Source: Gammaproteobacteria bacterium (GTDB taxonomy: Bacteria; Pseudomonadota; Gammaproteobacteria; SZUA-140). Taken from it: a stretch of 64,000 bases of DNA. Positions 62,693-64,000 of the stretch are shown here, piece by piece. How positions within the stretch are numbered: position 1 is the stretch's first letter; each line of letters begins with the position of its first letter. The translations under genes and the position numbers were made by a program. Location of the stretch: assembly GCA_016712635.1 (NCBI GenBank), contig JADJQS010000006.1:496001-560000 (forward strand), in the 5' to 3' direction. The notes under the pieces are model-generated. The model was not told where the DNA came from. It did no database searches and saw only the letters and a list, made by a program, of their open reading frames with translations.

Positions 62693-63718
62693 TTGAGTTT
62701 AACCATAGCCCTGGACGCGATGGGCGGTGACCGCGGTCCTGCGGTAACCGTCCCGGCGTCGCTTTACGCCCTCAAGGACAATCCCGATCTGCACCTGATC
62801 CTGGTCGGCGACCAGCAGACGCTGCTGCACGAACTGCAGCAGCACAGCGCTTCGGTCGGCGATCGGCTCACGGTTCGGCATGCCTCGCAGCAGGTGAGCA
62901 TGCAGGAGCTGCCGTCGCAGGCCCTGCGCACCAAGAAGGATTCCTCCATGCGGGTGGCGATCAACCTCGTCAAGGAGGGCGCGGCCGCCGCCTGCGTCAG
63001 CGCGGGCAATACGGGCGCGCTGATGGCCACCGCGCGCTATGTGCTGAAGACCCTGCCCGGGGTGGAGCGGCCGGCCATCATCTGCGCCCTGCCCACCATG
63101 CGCGGCCATACCCATATGCTCGATCTCGGGGCGAATGTCGACTCCAGTCCCGACCACCTGTTCCAGTTTGCCGTGATGGGCTCCGTGCTGACCAGCGCCG
63201 TCGACAGCATCGAGCGCCCCACCGTGGGACTGCTCAACATCGGGGAAGAGGAGATCAAGGGCAACGACCGGGTCAAGGAGGCCGCGCGCATGATAGCCGA
63301 AAGCGGTATCATCAATTACGCCGGTTTCGTCGAAGGCGACGATATCTACAAGGGCACCGTGGACGTCGTCGTGTGCGACGGATACGTCGGCAACGTGGCC
63401 TTGAAGACCAGCGAGGGCGTCGCCCGCATGATCACGCATTTCCTGCGCGAGGAATTCACCCGCTCGCCGCTGACGAAACTGATCGCACTGGCGGCGAAAC
63501 CGGTGCTGCGCGGCTTCCGGCGCAAGATCGATCCGCGCCGTTACAACGGCGCCAGCCTGATCGGCCTGCAGGGCATCGTCGTGAAAAGCCACGGCAGCGC
63601 GGACGAGGTTTCGTTCGCGAACGCGATCAAGGAAGCCGTGCTGGAAGTCAGGAAAAACATACCGCAACGCATCGGCAGCCAGCTCGAGGCGTTGCTGCTG
63701 GCCAGGAAGGCGGGCTGA
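62693..63718 (+). CDS. plsX: Phosphate acyltransferase PlsX
   Basis: A 341-residue PlsX converting acyl-ACP to acyl-phosphate for phospholipid synthesis. LDAMGGDRGP at the N-terminus, CVSAGNTGALMATARYVL, LNIGEEEIKGND and VVVCDGYVGNVALKTSEG are family blocks. The start is TTG at 62693 with GGAAGGGGAAG upstream, 3 bp after rpmF. The stop overlaps fabH as TGATG. Confidence 0.96.
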   Translation: MSLTIALDAMGGDRGPAVTVPASLYALKDNPDLHLILVGDQQTLLHELQQHSASVGDRLTVRHASQQVSMQELPSQALRTKKDSSMRVAINLVKEGAAAACVSAGNTGALMATARYVLKTLPGVERPAIICALPTMRGHTHMLDLGANVDSSPDHLFQFAVMGSVLTSAVDSIERPTVGLLNIGEEEIKGNDRVKEAARMIAESGIINYAGFVEGDDIYKGTVDVVVCDGYVGNVALKTSEGVARMITHFLREEFTRSPLTKLIALAAKPVLRGFRRKIDPRRYNGASLIGLQGIVVKSHGSADEVSFANAIKEAVLEVRKNIPQRIGSQLEALLLARKAG

Positions 63719-64000
63719 TGTACGCGCGCATCACGGGCACGGGCGGCTATCTGCCCGCCAGGGTGCTGTCCAACGCCGAACTCGAGCGTATGGTCGACAC
63801 CACCGACCAGTGGATCGTCGAGCGCACCGGCATCCGCACGCGTCATATCGCCGCCCATGGCGAGACCACCTGCGACTTGGCCGAGGCCGCGGCGCGCCGT
63901 GCGATCGAGGCAGCAGGCCTCGTGCCCGCCGACATCGACCTCATCATCGTCGCGACCACCACGCCGGACAAGGTGTTTCCCAGCACGGCCTGCCTGCTCC
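63718..64000 (+). CDS. fabH: Beta-ketoacyl-ACP synthase III, 5' part
   Basis: The first 94 residues of FabH are visible: MYARITGTGGYLPARVLSNA, MVDTTDQWIVERTGIRTRHI and LIIVATTTPDKVFPSTACLL. The catalytic Cys (position 112 in E. coli) lies beyond the window edge. FabH starts fatty-acid synthesis by condensing acetyl-CoA with malonyl-ACP. The ATG overlaps the plsX TGA by one base. Confidence 0.96.
   Translation, partial: MYARITGTGGYLPARVLSNAELERMVDTTDQWIVERTGIRTRHIAAHGETTCDLAEAAARRAIEAAGLVPADIDLIIVATTTPDKVFPSTACLL

Overview
The window is a chromosomal segment of a GC-rich gammaproteobacterium. The gene order matches the Pseudomonas aeruginosa blocks mupP-ubiG-MTA deaminase-mtnA-gyrA-serC-pheA-tyrA-aroA-cmk-rpsA-ihfB-wzz, wbpV-wbpL-wbpM and rne-rluC-HAD-sppA-maf-yceD-rpmF-plsX-fabH. 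Several features argue against Pseudomonas itself: the squalene genes hpnCDE, a stand-alone serA-type gene and a type I-beta DAHP synthase inside the aromatic operon, and very dense short repeats. A Chromatiales-like or deep-branching gammaproteobacterium is my best guess; the species cannot be named from the sequence alone.

Layout. 1-1.73 kb: the end of an unrecognised, probably exported protein, then a GNAT acetyltransferase. 1.74-9.33 kb (minus strand): an MTA/SAH deaminase, ubiG, mupP, rmuC and hpnC-hpnD-hpnE (farnesyl diphosphate to squalene). 9.4-26.7 kb: an OmpA-family protein (minus strand), then mtnA, gyrA, serC, serA, pheA, DAHP synthase, tyrA, aroA, cmk, rpsA, ihfB, lapA, lapB, pyrF and comEA. 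26.8-36.3 kb: wzz, manC, gmd, a four-helix-bundle gene, fcl, gmhB, gmhA, cysC and an SLC13 transporter. 36.4-about 51.3 kb: a clearly AT-rich surface-polysaccharide cassette of glycosyltransferases, methyltransferases, a PAPS sulfotransferase, a deacetylase, Wzx, Wzy and epimerases. 51-54.8 kb: wbpL, wbpM and galU, with base composition returning to normal inside wbpL. 54.8-64 kb: rne (minus), then rluC, a HAD phosphatase, sppA, maf (minus), yceD, rpmF, plsX and the start of fabH.

Together the middle genes describe a Wzx/Wzy/Wzz-type O-antigen or related glycan. WbpM, WbpV and WbpL would supply and load the first sugar (a FucNAc/QuiNAc-type residue by homology). ManC, Gmd and Fcl would make GDP-mannose and GDP-L-fucose, and GalU makes UDP-glucose. 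SLC13 permease, CysC and the sulfotransferase form a plausible sulfate-uptake, PAPS and glycan-sulfation line. The cassette carries several apparent frameshifts, so the glycan may be decaying or variable.

The most unusual signal is not a gene. About fifteen gene junctions or genes carry inverted pairs of degenerate heptamer arrays (TGAGGCG or TGAGGAC type). A further set of palindromes (GGGGACAGATT/AATCTGTCCCC) occurs as well. Read inward, the heptamer array stops translation in all three frames; read outward, it is open in all three frames. The repeats supply stop codons and C-terminal tails to many genes, a start codon and N-terminus to fcl, and in-frame insertions inside manC, fcl and aroA. 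One array pair brackets a four-helix-bundle gene, and a near-identical array pair brackets sppA. I saw none of these repeats in the AT-rich cassette.
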